64,000 nt of DNA, from positions 186,001-250,000 of the forward strand of contig JAGPYM010000040.1 in assembly GCA_020736575.1 (NCBI GenBank). Direction: 5' to 3'. The DNA comes from Thelonectria olida (lineage: Eukaryota; Ascomycota; Sordariomycetes; Hypocreales; Nectriaceae). This document shows, piece after piece, positions 1 to 11,990 of this stretch. Both the position numbers and the translations under genes were made by a program. Under the pieces are notes generated by a model. It worked only from the letters and a program-made list of their open reading frames with translations. It did no database searches and was not told the DNA's origin. Each line of letters opens with the position of its first letter. Positions within the stretch are counted from its first letter, which is position 1.

Positions 1-1755
1 ATCTGAAACGGGACGTATTAACATGCGGGGTTAGCCCGTGTTAATGCAATGGATTTGATCAGTAATCATTTTAGCGTACGGTCTAGATTGTCCATTAATT
101 CCCGTGAGACTACGTCCGTAGTGATGGTGGAGTCAGCATTGTCGAGGTCACAATAACTAGTTGACTAGCAAGCAACGCGTAGGTTGCCCCGAAAAAATTC
201 GGGCTGGATACTTCCCCCGTCATCACGCCACGGCCATTAGCGGTCACCACATTTAGCGAAAGCTTGTGATCGATCAACCCAAGCAACCAGGCTTGTGACG
301 TAGCAGCTGGGAAGGCACTTAGCTCCTCCTGTTCTCGACCGTTCTAAAGCAGCCAAAAGGCATCACCGCGGAAAACTGTATAGTTGCAAGGAAATGACTC
401 GTGACGAGACATACACCCATAAATGGGAATCGTACGAGTCATCAAATCTCAGATGTGAACTCAACCTGTCGTCGAACTGAAATTGAAGTCTGGAACCCCT
501 TCATGTAACCCGGCGATTGCCGTCGCTATCGACCCATGCTACCCTAAAAAAAAAAAGGGGGGGGGGGGGGATTTTCCTTCGAACAAGTATGGGGATGTCG
601 GCTGTGAGACAAACGTATATCAAATTAACTAGGCCTAGTTAAAATCCTGGACCATCTAAAGCGTCTCTCTCCCTTGTGTCCTGCCCCGTCTCGAGAGGCC
701 CGTGATGGACTAACTCTATGGCTCTCATGTGAATATCTGTTGTAGCGCACAGCATATTTCTCTAGACCAAGCTTGCCAATGACAACAACAAAAGATGAAA
801 CATGCGCCAAGCAGCCCCTCTCAAACCCAATAGCTTCGCTCAAGTTCAAGTCAGCTAAAAGAGCCCGTAGTGCTTGTCAACCCAGTAATGAAAACGTCCA
901 AAAGCCACTGAAGGATGCCCAAACGCGCCGTCACCGAAAAGGAAATGCTTTATGCTCAGGCCCATAAGCTATAGCTACTGCAGGCATGTTTACTATCGAA
1001 AAGGATGGTGTCAGTTCCTCGTAGTATGAGTTGTAGCTACCCTCGCCTCCCATTCCTTGCGCTGCTGACGGCAGGGGTCACTGCTTATAGAGCTAGTATC
1101 GATCTTAGTGTGGCTAATGAAGAAAATGCACAGTCGCAACGCCACAAAGTCACCTGTCAAGTCTTATCCCAATATACGTATCTAGTCTATATTCCGCCCT
1201 GAAAGATGCGACCTGCAACATTTTAGTATCAATGAGGCTAGGAATCATAGTAATTGAATGGTTTGTCTTTTAAGAGAGAACATGCAAACGGCATATGGAA
1301 TCTGCGTGAGACGTGGAGAAGAGAGATAACAATTATATTTGCTAAACAATTTGCCGGATTCGACACCATAAAGCTCCAGAGACCCAAATTGACATAAGTA
1401 CTGGGTGGAATTGAGGTCAATGAGTGGTGCGATACCTGACCTTGAGATGATGGAACTGCAGAGAAAACTGCAAGTCATGCTTATTCTGGGGATGAAGCTC
1501 AAGGCGGTGGACGTTTGGACGAGATGTTCATGGCAACGACTCACGCCAAATTCTATGTAGCAAGCGTCCAATCAAACGCGCTGGAGTTTTTTTACCGAAA
1601 AGCGTGACACATTCCTCCAATGAAAGGAGCCGGAGCCATCTCGACTCAGTGGCGAGAAAAGAGGATATCCATCCTACATGTATAAGAAGGTCTTGGCCAG
1701 GGATGCGACAGGGCTAGATTATCAGCTCTTTCTTATATAAAAGACACATTTTATA
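1..1755. other. Intergenic, no gene recognised
   Basis: No open frame here resembles a known family and none has convincing introns around it. The only structural feature is a homopolymer junction of 11 A (546-556) followed by 14 G (557-570). A short minus-strand frame at 1571-1245 has protein-like composition but no motif that I recognise. Confidence 0.5.
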
Positions 1756-2499
1756 ATGGCTAACGTCATTTCTGATTTATCTCCAGACCCATGGAGATTG
1801 AACGATTTTACAGCCTATCTCTCAAGGAATCATTGCCTTGAAAACCTACAATTCGTCCAAGACGCATCGAGATATCGAGCTTGTTATGTGGAGATAGTTG
1901 GGGGTAACCGAATCTCCCGGGTATCTTTAACGTGCCATTTCGATTACCTGCAGGCACTATGGGAAGATATTCTGGGCGCTTATATCTTTCCTAACGGACA
2001 TCGCGAGGTCAACCTTCCATCTGAAGTTAGGGATCGACTTCTTAAATGCCGTTCTTCTGATTTTCTTCCACATCCATCGGAATTGGACGATGCCGTCAAG
2101 GTCGTCTACGAACTCATCGAGGACTCGATACTACCTGGGTTCCTGAACTCTCATGTGTCGTTGGAGCAACCGGGCGAGAGAGAGCGGGGTGACGGGAGGA
2201 GAATTAGGGGCAGACTTCGGCGGAACATCTCAACGTCGATCTCAGAATGCGACCATCAGATCGAATGTCTGGGAGGGGACGGTAGGGGCACTTTGTGTGC
2301 ACGCCGCCATTCGCTAGGAGGCCCCTCACCATCACCTCGCACCCATTTGCTGCGGCGGGCGCTAGAGGTGTTCGACCATACTGTCCACAGAGTTCGGGGT
2401 AAGAGGTGGTTGAAGCCCCTGCTAGAGAAGGATGAAGCAACAGACGTTGAGATTGGTACTAGGGATCATCAGTACGTCAGCGCAAAGTCTTTGGAATGA
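1756..2499 (+). CDS. RGS-domain protein, C-terminally truncated
   Basis: The first ~135 residues match the fungal regulator of G-protein signalling fold: a FTAYLSRNHCLENLQF block near residues 18-33, then DASRYRACY, LWEDILGAYIFPNG and a REVNLPSEVRDRLL helix, closing with VVYELIEDSILPGFLNS around residue 130. RGS proteins accelerate GTP hydrolysis on G-alpha subunits. The domain appears complete, but after about base 2160 the frame turns into low-complexity Arg/Gly/Ser sequence that overlaps an ankyrin relic on the other strand. The native 3' end has therefore been replaced and the last ~110 residues are probably adventitious. The ATG at 1756 lies directly before the domain, so a longer N-terminus may also be missing. 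It is probably a truncated paralogue rather than a working RGS gene. Confidence 0.7.
   Translation: MANVISDLSPDPWRLNDFTAYLSRNHCLENLQFVQDASRYRACYVEIVGGNRISRVSLTCHFDYLQALWEDILGAYIFPNGHREVNLPSEVRDRLLKCRSSDFLPHPSELDDAVKVVYELIEDSILPGFLNSHVSLEQPGERERGDGRRIRGRLRRNISTSISECDHQIECLGGDGRGTLCARRHSLGGPSPSPRTHLLRRALEVFDHTVHRVRGKRWLKPLLEKDEATDVEIGTRDHQYVSAKSLE
2204..2440 (-). pseudogene. Ankyrin-repeat relic
   Basis: Reading the minus strand gives a QYGRTPLAPAAANGCEVMV segment followed by RGLLANGG, the signature of an ankyrin repeat (GRTPL.xAAxxGxxxxVxxLL). Only about one repeat survives and no gene structure surrounds it. It is antisense to the tail of the truncated RGS gene, so it marks a rearrangement breakpoint. 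Fungal ankyrin genes are numerous and often decay in accessory regions. Confidence 0.45.
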
Positions 2500-2747
2500 A
2501 CTCGTTGTTACGGCCCCAGCGGGGTATTTGGGTGGCCACAAATCAATGCCTTGTGGATCACCATTCTGCGCTGGCATCTCCAAATGCCTCAGTCACCAAT
2601 CGAGGAGGAACAAGAGTTGAGGCCACGGCGATTAACAGTGCCACATTCGGCATCGTCATGAGCGGCACAGAGGCGCGATTTCGCATCTCGTGGGGCCATT
2701 ACGAGCTTAATTGCTATATGGAGAACATCGAGGGTTTCTTACTTTAG
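2496..2747 (+). pseudogene. DUF7924-like domain relic
   Basis: The frame contains PQRGIWVATNQCL, then after a degenerate stretch MSGTEARFRISWGHYELNCYM and a FLL terminus. This order resembles the conserved core of a fungal family with a PD-(D/E)XK nuclease-like fold, which I recall as DUF7924. The piece is ~80 residues, has no convincing start and stops at 2747, so it is a fragment. The family name is from memory and should be treated as tentative. Confidence 0.35.
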
Positions 2748-2807
2748 AGGCTGGTTCATTATTTGGAGTTGCATAAGTACGGACACTTTTCACCCCATTC
2801 CTGCCAC

Positions 2808-5384
2808 CTAACTCATAACCCACTCCGGCTCTTCTCCTCCATCTTCACTCCGGGATCCAGCCCATCCACTCGGCTCATTACTGCCCAAGAACCGACTATC
2901 GCTCTCCAGCAACACCGCTTCGCCAATCCCGAGGTCCTGGGGGTCCCACCGGAACGGCAGGCAGCTCTCCAGCCTCCAGTCCAACCGCTCAGCTCCCTGC
3001 AGCTGCTCGTACGGTGCTGGGAATGTCGGCCACAGCGCGCTGAGGTTATCATTCGAGCCACACTTACTATTGGCGTTTCCGAATGGCTGGCACAACATTG
3101 TTAGGAGCTTCAGGGACAGGCTGACGCGGTCGGGATCGGCGGTCGTCGGAACTCTGAGGATGTAGGCAAGGGAGGACGGGTTCAGGGGGGTGCTAGTACT
3201 GGTTGTGGGGCGGATGTAAGATGCCAGTTTGTCGTGGATAGGGACGAGGCAGCCTTGAAATTTGAGGGCTACTGAGTCCATGGTGCTGCAGAAGGAGAGT
3301 ATGTCGAGGCAAATGCAGGCTTGCGTGAGGTCGTCTTCCCAGAATGAGCGAGGGAAGAGGTGCACTTGCTTTTGGGCGACGGAGTGGAGGAGCACGACGC
3401 AGGAGGTATATGCTTGGAAGCTAAAGGAGGAAAATATTAGGATCCATTCAATGGACCATAATGGAGAGCGGGTTGCAACCTACATAATAAGCCAGCATTT
3501 TTTAAATATCCCCTTTTCTGCTCGCAACAGGCCTAGTATCCGGGCCGAGTGTCTCGCTGCTGTGACAGCTTGATCTGCATGGTCGAGAAACTTATTCTCA
3601 AAGGGCTTCCACAGAATGTCGTGCCCATGATCAATCCCGGAAGACCGAACGAACTGTGATGCAATGCGGCGGTAGAGCAGCATCGTAGTTCCGAGATAGA
3701 GGAGGTGAGTAGCCAAGATGGGTCGCCGAACTTCAACGGGAAGATCTTCGCGGCAGACATTGGCGAGATGCATTTCACCAGGGAGCTGATTGTGCCAGTC
3801 CTGAAGGTCTTTGTTTATGGAATCCATCGCTTGGCTGGTCATTTCCTCGGAGGACAGATGCATCCGCAGAATGTCGGCGTTTAGAAGGGAGATCTTGGTC
3901 ATCTCGGTCTGGACAACTGTGGCATACTGTAAGCGAAGTAACGGAACTGGTCCACGGATAGCTTACTGTGGCCAATATCGGATCCATGATCGGCTTCCAC
4001 GTCTACCATCTGTAGTGATGTTAGTCTTAGCTGACCGTGAAAGAAAGGTCTAGGTTTAATACCGGAACCACTTCCCGGAAGGATATATCACCACCCGAGA
4101 TATATCCAAGTGTTGAAGAAAGCCAACTAAACAAAGTTAGCGAATGTCGGTGAGACCGGTTCGGATCAGCTTGCCTTGAAAAGAACAGTAAGGTTCTCCA
4201 AGTCCTTCGATAGTCAACCCATTCCTCTGGGGAGAGCCCTGGATAGTGATAACATTTGTCGTTGAGGTTATGTCTCTTCGACATGCTCAGACCAACCTCT
4301 ATGCAAAATGGAGTTAGCCCTGTTGAAAGAAATTACCTCTCGGAGGAGAGAACGAGTTCACGAACCAATGTAAGCAAGTGAAACCGTCGCCTTGTTCATG
4401 ATGTTGTACATAGCTAGCAGCGTGCAGGCCTTAATTGCGTCAAGTGGCTGCTCCTCCATGAGGTTCTCAAAGAAGTGCCTTGTCACGTCGTAGAAGACGC
4501 CATCTATCCCGACCTCGAAATCGTCGGCGTTATACTGAACTCCGATAGCTGCAACTGCGGCGAGACAGCATATGGCAGTCTTCTGACTTTGTATGGGACA
4601 GCCATCGCTTCCAAACACGTCCTCGTAGTAGCCTGAAACCTGTTCGCGGGAGAAGACATGGAATAGCTGCCCGCTAGAGCTAAAAAAGCTGTCGACCGCG
4701 GCTTGTGTAGTAGAGGCGCTGGGGACAACGAGGGAGATCAGGAATGTTGACGCATCTGCTGATAGTTCCCTCGGTGTCGGGGAGGGAGTGGGGACATGGG
4801 CCTTTGCAAGCGTATCATCCCCGACGTGCGATTCCTGGAGACGGGCGATTACGCTCTCCCGCACTGGAGTAAGGGACCCGAGCGACTGCTCCTCAGACCC
4901 AGTCGTGGGACTTGAGAAACTGCTGACCCCTGGGCTGGTGCTGTTGGAGCCACAAACCAAGGAGCTGAAATCGTCGGCGGAGCGGATTTGTTGCAGCAAG
5001 CGGTCCGCTTCTTCGCCAGGTCTGCCCTGCAATGCACTGAAGAGCTTCTCCAATGCTTGCAGTCGCGACCTCAGAGCGGCTCTTCTCGACTGGCCCACCT
5101 GCGACTCGTAGCGGCAGGACCGTCCCTTGGCAATACAGGTGCCACAATGTGGTCGGCGGCCATCGCACTAGAGAGACCAGTTATTCTAACCCGTAACTGC
5201 GAACGAAGGCGTGATTAATCACCTTCACTTTGCTCTGACGACAGTCCTTGCAGGCCGGCCACACGCTGCGGATTCTCTTGCCGAGCCCCTCACAGGAGAC
5301 TACAGCACGGCGAGGCCCCGCGAAATTATGGTGCTGTAGCGACTGCTGAGCAGCTGGCTGGATCGGGCGGAACGAGGAAACCAT
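2808..5384 (-). CDS. Zn2Cys6 fungal-specific transcription factor
   Basis: Seven exons can be placed: 5384-5223, 5167-4366, 4298-4175, 4126-4063, 4009-3967, 3916-3484 and 3420-2808. They sum to 2241 bp, 747 codons including the stop, with frame kept at every junction. The first intron splits the zinc cluster. After splicing the six cysteines lie at residues 45, 48, 55, 62, 65 and 72, the textbook C-x2-C-x6-C-x6-C-x2-C-x6-C pattern. A linker and a short coiled-coil-like segment (RRAALRSRLQALEKLFSAL) follow, then a fungal_trans-type middle domain with the family's MYNIMNKATVSLAYI and SMSKRHNLND helices. Intron 3 (4174-4127) uses a GC donor with a CTAAC branch site. The product is a nuclear DNA-binding activator or repressor with unknown targets. 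No biosynthetic cluster is adjacent. The gene appears intact. Confidence 0.85.
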
Positions 5385-6106
5385 GGCAGATGATCACAAG
5401 ATACTTAACACTGGGCCCTTAGGTATTCTGTTCTTTGGAGGGCGACTGCCGGGAGCAAAAAAGATATAGAGAAGTTATTTGTTCATGGTATGAAGGTGGG
5501 TAGAAAGGGATGTGGCGAGCGTCTATTACCCCTTGATCACATGTTTCGAAAGAAGGCAGCTATTGACTCGTGCAATAGTTGGCTAGGTCTCTGCTAACTG
5601 CAAGTGCTAGATCGTGTTGCCTCTAACAAGAGCCATGGCATGCTCCTGGTTACTGACAGCCAATAGGGAGGGATTGTGAGAGTCATCAACGATGCGCCAA
5701 CTTTACAGCGGCGATTTTATTGCCGTCACTGTATTCGAGCTGTCGAATCTAGGCGTGATTCTGGTAACCCTAGTAGCCGTGTGGGAGCATGACGGCGGCC
5801 AATACATGGGCTACGGTCGCACATTACCACATGGGTGACAAAACCATGTACGAAAATGACTCGAGCTATTTCGCACATAGGCTTTCGGCGTTTTTATATG
5901 GGGCTACAGTATTGATATAATAGCGCACTGTTTTCAATATAGCAGAGCTGATGCAATACCAAGCGGTGCTGATGCCATTCCATCGGCGCCGAAGCTCCGA
6001 TAATGCCGGTTCAGAGGGGCCGGGATATTGCAGCTGGAAGCCTTAGAAGGAAGTATGAACTCCGACCTCTACCACGATCTCGAATCCCTGGTCTGCGTCT
6101 CGCACA
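5385..6106. other. Intergenic, upstream region of the Zn2Cys6 gene
   Basis: About 720 bp with no coding sequence that I can support. It should hold the promoter of the minus-strand transcription factor. No repeat or transposon terminus was noticed. Confidence 0.5.
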
Positions 6107-6650
6107 ATGCCGAGGCCCCGTAAGGACTTGGAGCGCGTCAAGGACTGGATCCTCGAGCAGCGGCGAGAAGGACTATCCATTGACACTATATGTGCCCATC
6201 TCCGCGACGATGGGCACGTACTCGACGTCAGAACCCTGAAAAGGAGGTTAGCGGAATGGGGTGCCCAGGAGTACTCCCCCTTCACTCAAAGATTAATACC
6301 AACACCTTCGTCGAGCTGATCAAAGGCTACTTCTACCGATACGGATATAGCGACACTTCCATCGTCCGTGATCTCAAGCGACGCGGCATCGAGATCTCCG
6401 AGCGGACTGTACAGGAGTATCGTCTGAAGCATGGCATGAAGCGGCGCTTCCGAGATCTGGCTGAACGACAGGAGGCTATTCAAAAAGCAAGAGAGTTCCT
6501 CTTCCAAGACGACCGTCAGTCTTCAAGCATCAGAGGATTTGGCAGGGGGTATCTATACCATTACGTCCGCATCCGTGCCGGCGTCCTTGTCGGCCAGAAT
6601 ACCTACCAGGAATTATCACGACATATTCCCTGGTGGAGATGCCATCTAAA
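6107..6650 (+). pseudogene. Relic of a HTH plus integrase-type transposase
   Basis: The start at 6107 gives an N-terminal helix-turn-helix type segment: RVKDWILEQRREGLSIDTIC followed by TLKRRLAEWG. Around 6285-6310 the homology jumps to another frame and continues as VRDLKRRGIEISERTVQEYR, LKHGMKRRFR and GYLYHYVRIRAGVLVGQN. This arrangement resembles the N-terminal half of fungal proteins with Clr5/HTH-like repeats in front of an integrase core. No catalytic DDE residues remain, because the homology stops near 6620. It is therefore a frameshifted, 3'-truncated relic. The assignment rests on recalled family resemblance. Confidence 0.45.
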
Positions 6651-6895
6651 TGAAGAGATACCTCCCGGATAGTGTGCCGTACTGTAGTCTTGCAAAGGGG
6701 CACAAAGTTACTAAGTATTCCCACATGGTTGAGGCTTCCCAAAAGGGTTATGTCACCCATGTGGTAATGTGCGACCGTAGTGGCGCGTCGTTGGGTGGGT
6801 TGACTTATTACATCCATCACACACTACTTCTATAACGGTCAACCAATAACCTAAGCATCGTGGCGACCCCACCCGGGCGAAGCCATACCAATCTT

Positions 6896-6945
6896 GCGTC
6901 TTCCATGGCCCTATGAGATCCGTTCTCCCGGGCGTAATAAATCAT

Positions 6946-7012
<67 letters not shown>

Positions 7013-7017
7013 AACAA
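6896..7017 (+). mobile_element. Extremely short LINE 3' end insertion
   Basis: This 122-bp insert holds only the last ~50 bp of a Tad-type LINE, ending CCCGGGCGTAATAAATCAT, followed by a (CTA)n tract and ACAACAA. A perfect 12-bp direct repeat, CATACCAATCTT, flanks it at 6884-6895 and 7018-7029. The ending matches the LINE at 59.5 kb, which also reads GGCCCTATGAG shortly before the GGGCGTAATAAAT signal. The structure is a severely 5'-truncated target-primed insertion whose tail is a trinucleotide repeat rather than poly(A). Confidence 0.8.
6946..7012 (+). repeat. (CTA)n microsatellite, LINE tail
   Basis: About 22 uninterrupted CTA units directly follow the LINE terminal motif and form the tail of the short insertion. 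It is therefore retroposition-derived rather than an independent microsatellite. Confidence 0.9.
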
Positions 7018-7029
7018 CATACCAATCTT

Positions 7030-8219
7030 TGATGATGTTCGCATTTGCATATAATCATGCCCATGGAACGCTGGGCTGGTGGCTCAAGATGTCTCCGAGG
7101 ACGATGCCCAGCGCTCTTTGGTTGTTAATGCGACTGAGTGCAAGTGAAAGGTCTATGGGAAATATGCTGGCAGCCTTATTTGGGAACGCCAACTTATTAT
7201 CCATATCGACCACAGTTAGCAAGCTAATATTAGTTCGGCATTTCAGCAGCACATACGGTGCTTCCCGGCGCACTGCCAGCTCGAAGTTACGCCCGCTCAG
7301 ATCCGGTCATTCAAGTTCCTCTGTTCTCAACCTTTTGAAAAAGCTAGAAGATGATGTTCCTGGAATCAGGCTCTTCCAGCGGACTTAGCCTAATGGCCGG
7401 CGCGTTCTGATGGTTCGGCGTTTGCGAACGGGGCTCCGGGGCGGAGTCCAATGCGGTCGGCGCGAAAGCTACGGCATTAATTAGAGGGAGAAGTATGGAG
7501 ATATTTGACACCAGAACCCAATACAATTTGTTGTCCAGGTCTCGACGCAGAAAGGATCGACTGATCTTAGGAGCAGCAATCCTCCGTTTATCAGTAAAGG
7601 GAAAAAGTTGCGAGACTAATTACTAGTTTCCGGTGTGGCTTGATATTCTGAAACGTATCGCAGTCCATCAACAGCCACTTTTCTCTCCGTTGGATCCATT
7701 CTGGCTCGTGAAGCTGCGGCAGAGCAATATTGCCGGGGGCGCTAGCTTGGCCGTCATTTCGCCCACATGCAAGCCGCTTTTCTGGGAGATAATGATAGCG
7801 CGCCGTTGAATCAACCATTCGTCGATCCCCTAATTCCCCATGTGGAGGGGCAGGTTACAAAATGTCGAGGGTGTCGACTGTGATGTGATGTGATGTGCAC
7901 TCGAGTTTCGGCTGTACAACTTGCTGTTGTGGCACCATCCGGGATTGCCACAATTGGGGCCTGGAATTCCAAGGGGACAAACAAACATGCCGTAAAAATT
8001 CTGATTATGCTCTCAGAGCGTCATGGCTCAGGGAGCTTTCAATAGCGGTGTAATATGTGGTCCGCGCAGGCAACCATAATATCGTTTTGGGAGTGGGCGG
8101 CTTGGTTCCAAGGATGAGGGAGAATCCGAACGCCACACATCCCAGCCCCGATGAGGTTGTAATCTGTAGGTTCACCTTCATTCTCTGGTTCATTGGAAAG
8201 TTTCGCCTCCCAAGTATCC
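7030..8219. other. No gene recognised
   Basis: Short frames on both strands, for example minus 7273-7055 and minus 7818-7591, have protein-like composition but no motif that I can name. They may be eroded gene pieces. The right part runs into the duplicated bZIP block. Confidence 0.4.
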
Positions 8220-10190
8220 AGAGTCCACCCTCGGTGGTTGCATCCGGTTCCCCTCATACCACAGCGCTATGGCACGTACTCTATCTGAAAGCAACTCGTA
8301 TCACAGGTCAGCAGCAAGAAACTTAGGTGCAATCTTGTTCCTGATACTGTTATATTCCCCGCTTTCTATCACTGCTCTTGGACCTGGATTATGGGATTAG
8401 GAAAGTGCACAAACCCCCACTATGATCCGGTGTCACCTACAACTTGCAAGCCCCATCCCCTCACAGAAACAACGATACCGCGCCTTGACACCATTTACTT
8501 TATGCAGAATGTCTAATGGTCACTCCATATGTCGTTACTTTATCTTCTGAGCCTGGCGTGGCATTGCGGCCGTGGTAGCTGTGGCTTGCGGAACTGCTAT
8601 GTATATTTGATCGTACCCCCTCCCTCAATTCACACTCTTCATTGCTTGCTATTGGGACTTCTCCGCTGACGCACCTTATCGTTCGTTGTTGCTTTTATCA
8701 TCAGGTCACCCACTTACTTTCTGAACCTTAAAACAGTACCTGTATCTTTTGGTTCTCACCAACCGCTCGTCGGCTCGGCCTGATCAAGACACCGGTGTTA
8801 CTCTGCCGTGGGAAGCAAGAAGAGGCCCTCGAGAAACCGTGCACTCGTCGTTTGGCAACAAGCTTGTGGTCTGAGTCCCGTCTTACCCGCCCCACCTGCT
8901 CCTCGGCGGATAGCATCAAGCTGCCCATAAGAAATTATCCGTTGGGAACAAGAATCTCGATGGCCACATTTATTAATCCCTACCCTCTGGCAGCGGAGCA
9001 TTTCCCATTTGTCTCTTGCTTCGATGGGACAGAATTGACGGCGTCCTCGTCAGGATGCCTGACCACCCCTCCACCCTATCGCATGGGCACAGATTCCCCC
9101 GCATCTCAAGGCAATATGGCTTTTCAACCCGCAATGAACCAAGTCGCTAATGCTTCTTTCTTTAATGGGACAATCAGCACCTCACCGATGTCGACCCAGG
9201 CGGATTTCTGTTTCCCTCCATGCTCCCCTCAGCAAATCGCGCAGGCGAAGATGCCCGAGGATCCTGAGCCTCTAAAAGCCGTCTCGCTGACCGTGGAGGG
9301 TGAGCGGAAACCACCTTGCCGACCCCAAAACCCAATGAAACCCCAAAAGGTCTCGGCTAAATTGGAAGATAATGTTTCTAAAACGATCGCGGATAGATCG
9401 AAAAGAAAAAAGCATGGGAGGAAGCCCAAACTTTCACGCAAAGTGTCTTCAAAAGTGCCAACATTGGAGGACTCTGACGGTGAAGCTCAGCCTGGGGATC
9501 CCCGTCGACGACGCATTCTTAAGCGCAATAAAATTGCTGCTATAAAATGCCGTCTACGAAAGCGGGAGGAAGCATCAGCTCTTGCCTCCCGTGAGCAGGC
9601 CATGGAGGATCAAAACCGGGACTTGTCGTTAATCTTCAATCAGCTAGCAGCCAAGATCTATCACTTGAAGACCCAGCTGCTGCATCATACCGATTGCGAC
9701 TGCATCCTCATCTAGAAATACATTGCCCATGAGGCTAGAAAGTCCGTCGATAGGCTCCCACCTTATCCTTCGCCCTTCCAGCCTAATATGGCGCCCTTAA
9801 CTAGATATCAACGAAGCTCGAGCGGAAGCATAGTAAGCGTCACCAATTCACATGATATCTTTACCCCTGAGATGGAGAGTGTTCCGCCTACATGCACCGA
9901 TCCACTTCAGCAGTACTCGAGCTCACTGGAAGTGGGAGTGGATACATTTAACCTAGTATCGGAAACGATTCAAACGGAACCTATCCCAGTGTCGTGTCAA
10001 CCAATTTCGAGCATTCCGTCGATGCATGAAGATTACTATAAGGGGACCTGCATCGGCACGGGAGCTCTGCTTCAGCCATAGGACGATATATTCTGGGGAT
10101 CGCAATGGGAATTTCGATGAAGTCCATAGTGGCGTTTTATATTATCTTGAGCGATTTACCGGAAGACACAAAAACACACGGCCGAAAATG
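8220..10190 (+). repeat. Duplicated bZIP block, copy 1
   Basis: The region is alignable by eye, in the same orientation, with ~28100-30060. Shared landmarks are GCATCCGGTTCCCCTCA (8241 and 28126), the promoter segment with CCCTCCCTCAATTCAC (near 8619 and 28507), the whole bZIP frame, and the 3' flank GGGAATTTCGATGAAGTC. The similarity starts well upstream of the gene and runs past its stop, so this is a segmental duplication of ~2 kb rather than a retrocopy. Confidence 0.8.
8960..10081 (+). pseudogene. bZIP transcription factor, copy 1, premature stop
   Basis: From ATG 8960 the frame runs 251 codons to TAG at 9713-9715, then stays open in the same frame to 10081 with clear similarity to the full-length copy at 28847-29959. 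The bZIP basic region lies near residue 184 and keeps N-x7-R (NKIAAIKCR). A leucine-zipper region and a HTDCDCILI segment of Atf1/AtfA type follow. Copy 2 has CAG (Gln) where this copy has TAG, so one C-to-T transition at CpA explains the break. The truncated product would keep the DNA-binding and dimerisation region but lose ~120 C-terminal residues, so a short functional or dominant-negative protein cannot be excluded. Confidence 0.75.
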
Positions 10191-11152
10191 GCACACGCAA
10201 CCCTTATTACAATAAAAGCCCCGCTCCGTTTGCCTCACCTATTCATCCCGCCGTGTCAATAGAAATCTATACTACTATGTCTTTATGTTGTAGAGACGAC
10301 TTCCTCAGTCGTCGTCCATCCGCAATCAGCTGAGGTAACAGACAGACTGGAGTGGAGTTGGGGGGAGGAAGGGGCCCAAACGGGAGGGATGTACGAAAGG
10401 GCGAGGGCCCAGTTGAGGGATGAATTTGCCGGGATCTGCCCCCATTGTTCACGGCAGATTCGGCTCGACCCCTGAGATCTGCTCCCCGCAGCCGCGTTTT
10501 GGCATCAGCTCCCTAGACCTGCACCCGACGCAATCGTCTCAAGCATGTTAGCTCAGGGCGACATCTGAGTATGCCGACCGTCTTGAGCAGACAGCCGCGA
10601 AAGCAGGGCCGCACAAGCGAACTACTTCTCATTCCAATTATCATACGCTGGATTCCGCATGGAAAGTTTCGCTAACGCCGTACCCCTTTCCCGCATAGCT
10701 TACGAGGATCTTAAAGTCTAGCCCCGAAACGTTTGGTCAATAGAAATCTCAAGTAGACTCCAGGGCAATCGACAGCCTTCAGGAAGGTGGTGAGACCTTA
10801 CAGAAGACTGCTTACTTAGACCACCATCGTCATCGCCTGGATGACAAGATCCTCCTCAGGCGCCGTAATATCTATAGAGACCACGAACAATCCGCCGATC
10901 TAAGCTGTCAATCGAACTTATCACATAAATCCGGCCCATACCTCCATGAAAATGTCGCATCCTTCTATGATCACCTTCCGAGATGAGGCTTGGGTGTGGC
11001 AGCACCAAGCTAATCATACTACTAGTATGGCTGAACAACGAGGCTTGGGCCATAGGGGTGTGCGCAGGACTCAATGGCATCAGCGGCTTGATCATTGGAA
11101 CTTCCATAAAACATCAAGTTGTATTCTTGGCCTTCGCCGAATGTATATGCAA
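10191..11152. other. No gene recognised
   Basis: No host gene is supported here. Frames at 10983-11354 may be eroded LINE ORF2 sequence upstream of the recognisable LINE end, but no motif confirms this. Confidence 0.4.
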
Positions 11153-11990
11153 GGAGCTACCCCCGAAAAGCAGTTCCCCAGCATGCAGTCCACAACACTT
11201 AGCACTGCACGGTCCAAAGTCAACACTAATTGGTCGCTGCGGGAGAAAGTTGGAAGACACTCCAAACGAGTCGATGCAGCACTACCGGGTAAGCACACAA
11301 AACAACTTTATGACCAGCTATCGTGGAAGGAAGCCAGTGTGCTTGCCCAGCTGAGAACAGGCATAGCGAGATTGAATGCATACCTCGTTCACATCAAAGC
11401 GGCACCGTCGGACACATGCGACTGTGGGAAAGCAAGAGAGACTGTTGAGCACTTCCTCTTCCGATGCCAAAAGTGGACGGTATACCGTACAGAGATGCTT
11501 CAGTGCACTGATACCCGGAGAGGTAACATCTTCTATCTTGGAGGGAAGTCACCTTCTGACAACCAAAAATGGACGCCAAACTTGGAAGCTGTTCGAGCGA
11601 CGATCCGGTTTGCATTGGCCACGGGCCGCCTTGATGCAAACTAACCAGTGAGCCAAACTTGGCAGTACACCCACCCCACTAACCTACTCTTCCTAGCCTA
11701 ACTCGACCCTCACCCCGTGCCAGAAAAAGCGAACACCGCTTCAGCCGCCGTAGATAGGACACTGAACACTTGGAGAATCGGCTTCAAGCTAGTTCGCTAA
11801 TAATAATACTAACCCACGGGAATCCGTAGAGAGAGAGAGAGAGTAAATGAGAATGCATAAGCACGGCAAGGACATAGTATGGGCTTGAGGAGACACCTGG
11901 ACACAATTTGGGCAATGTATGTGTATATTAGTAATTAGTGCCCTTTCGGTTCAAGCCGCCGGGTGTAATAAATTGTATTGTATTATTATA
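11153..11990 (+). mobile_element. Tad-type LINE fragment (ORF2 C-terminus and 3' end)
   Basis: The frame ending at 11644 encodes the C-terminal module typical of these LINEs. It has RVDAALPGKHTKQLYD, VLAQLRTGIARLNAYL, a CDCGKARETVEHFLFRC zinc-binding motif and a final ATGRLDAN. The 3' UTR ends GGGTGTAATAAAT at 11961-11973, followed by a TTGTATTGTATT tail. A (GA)n run at 11829-11843 lies in the UTR. The reverse transcriptase and endonuclease regions are absent, so the copy is 5'-truncated and inactive. Confidence 0.8.
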
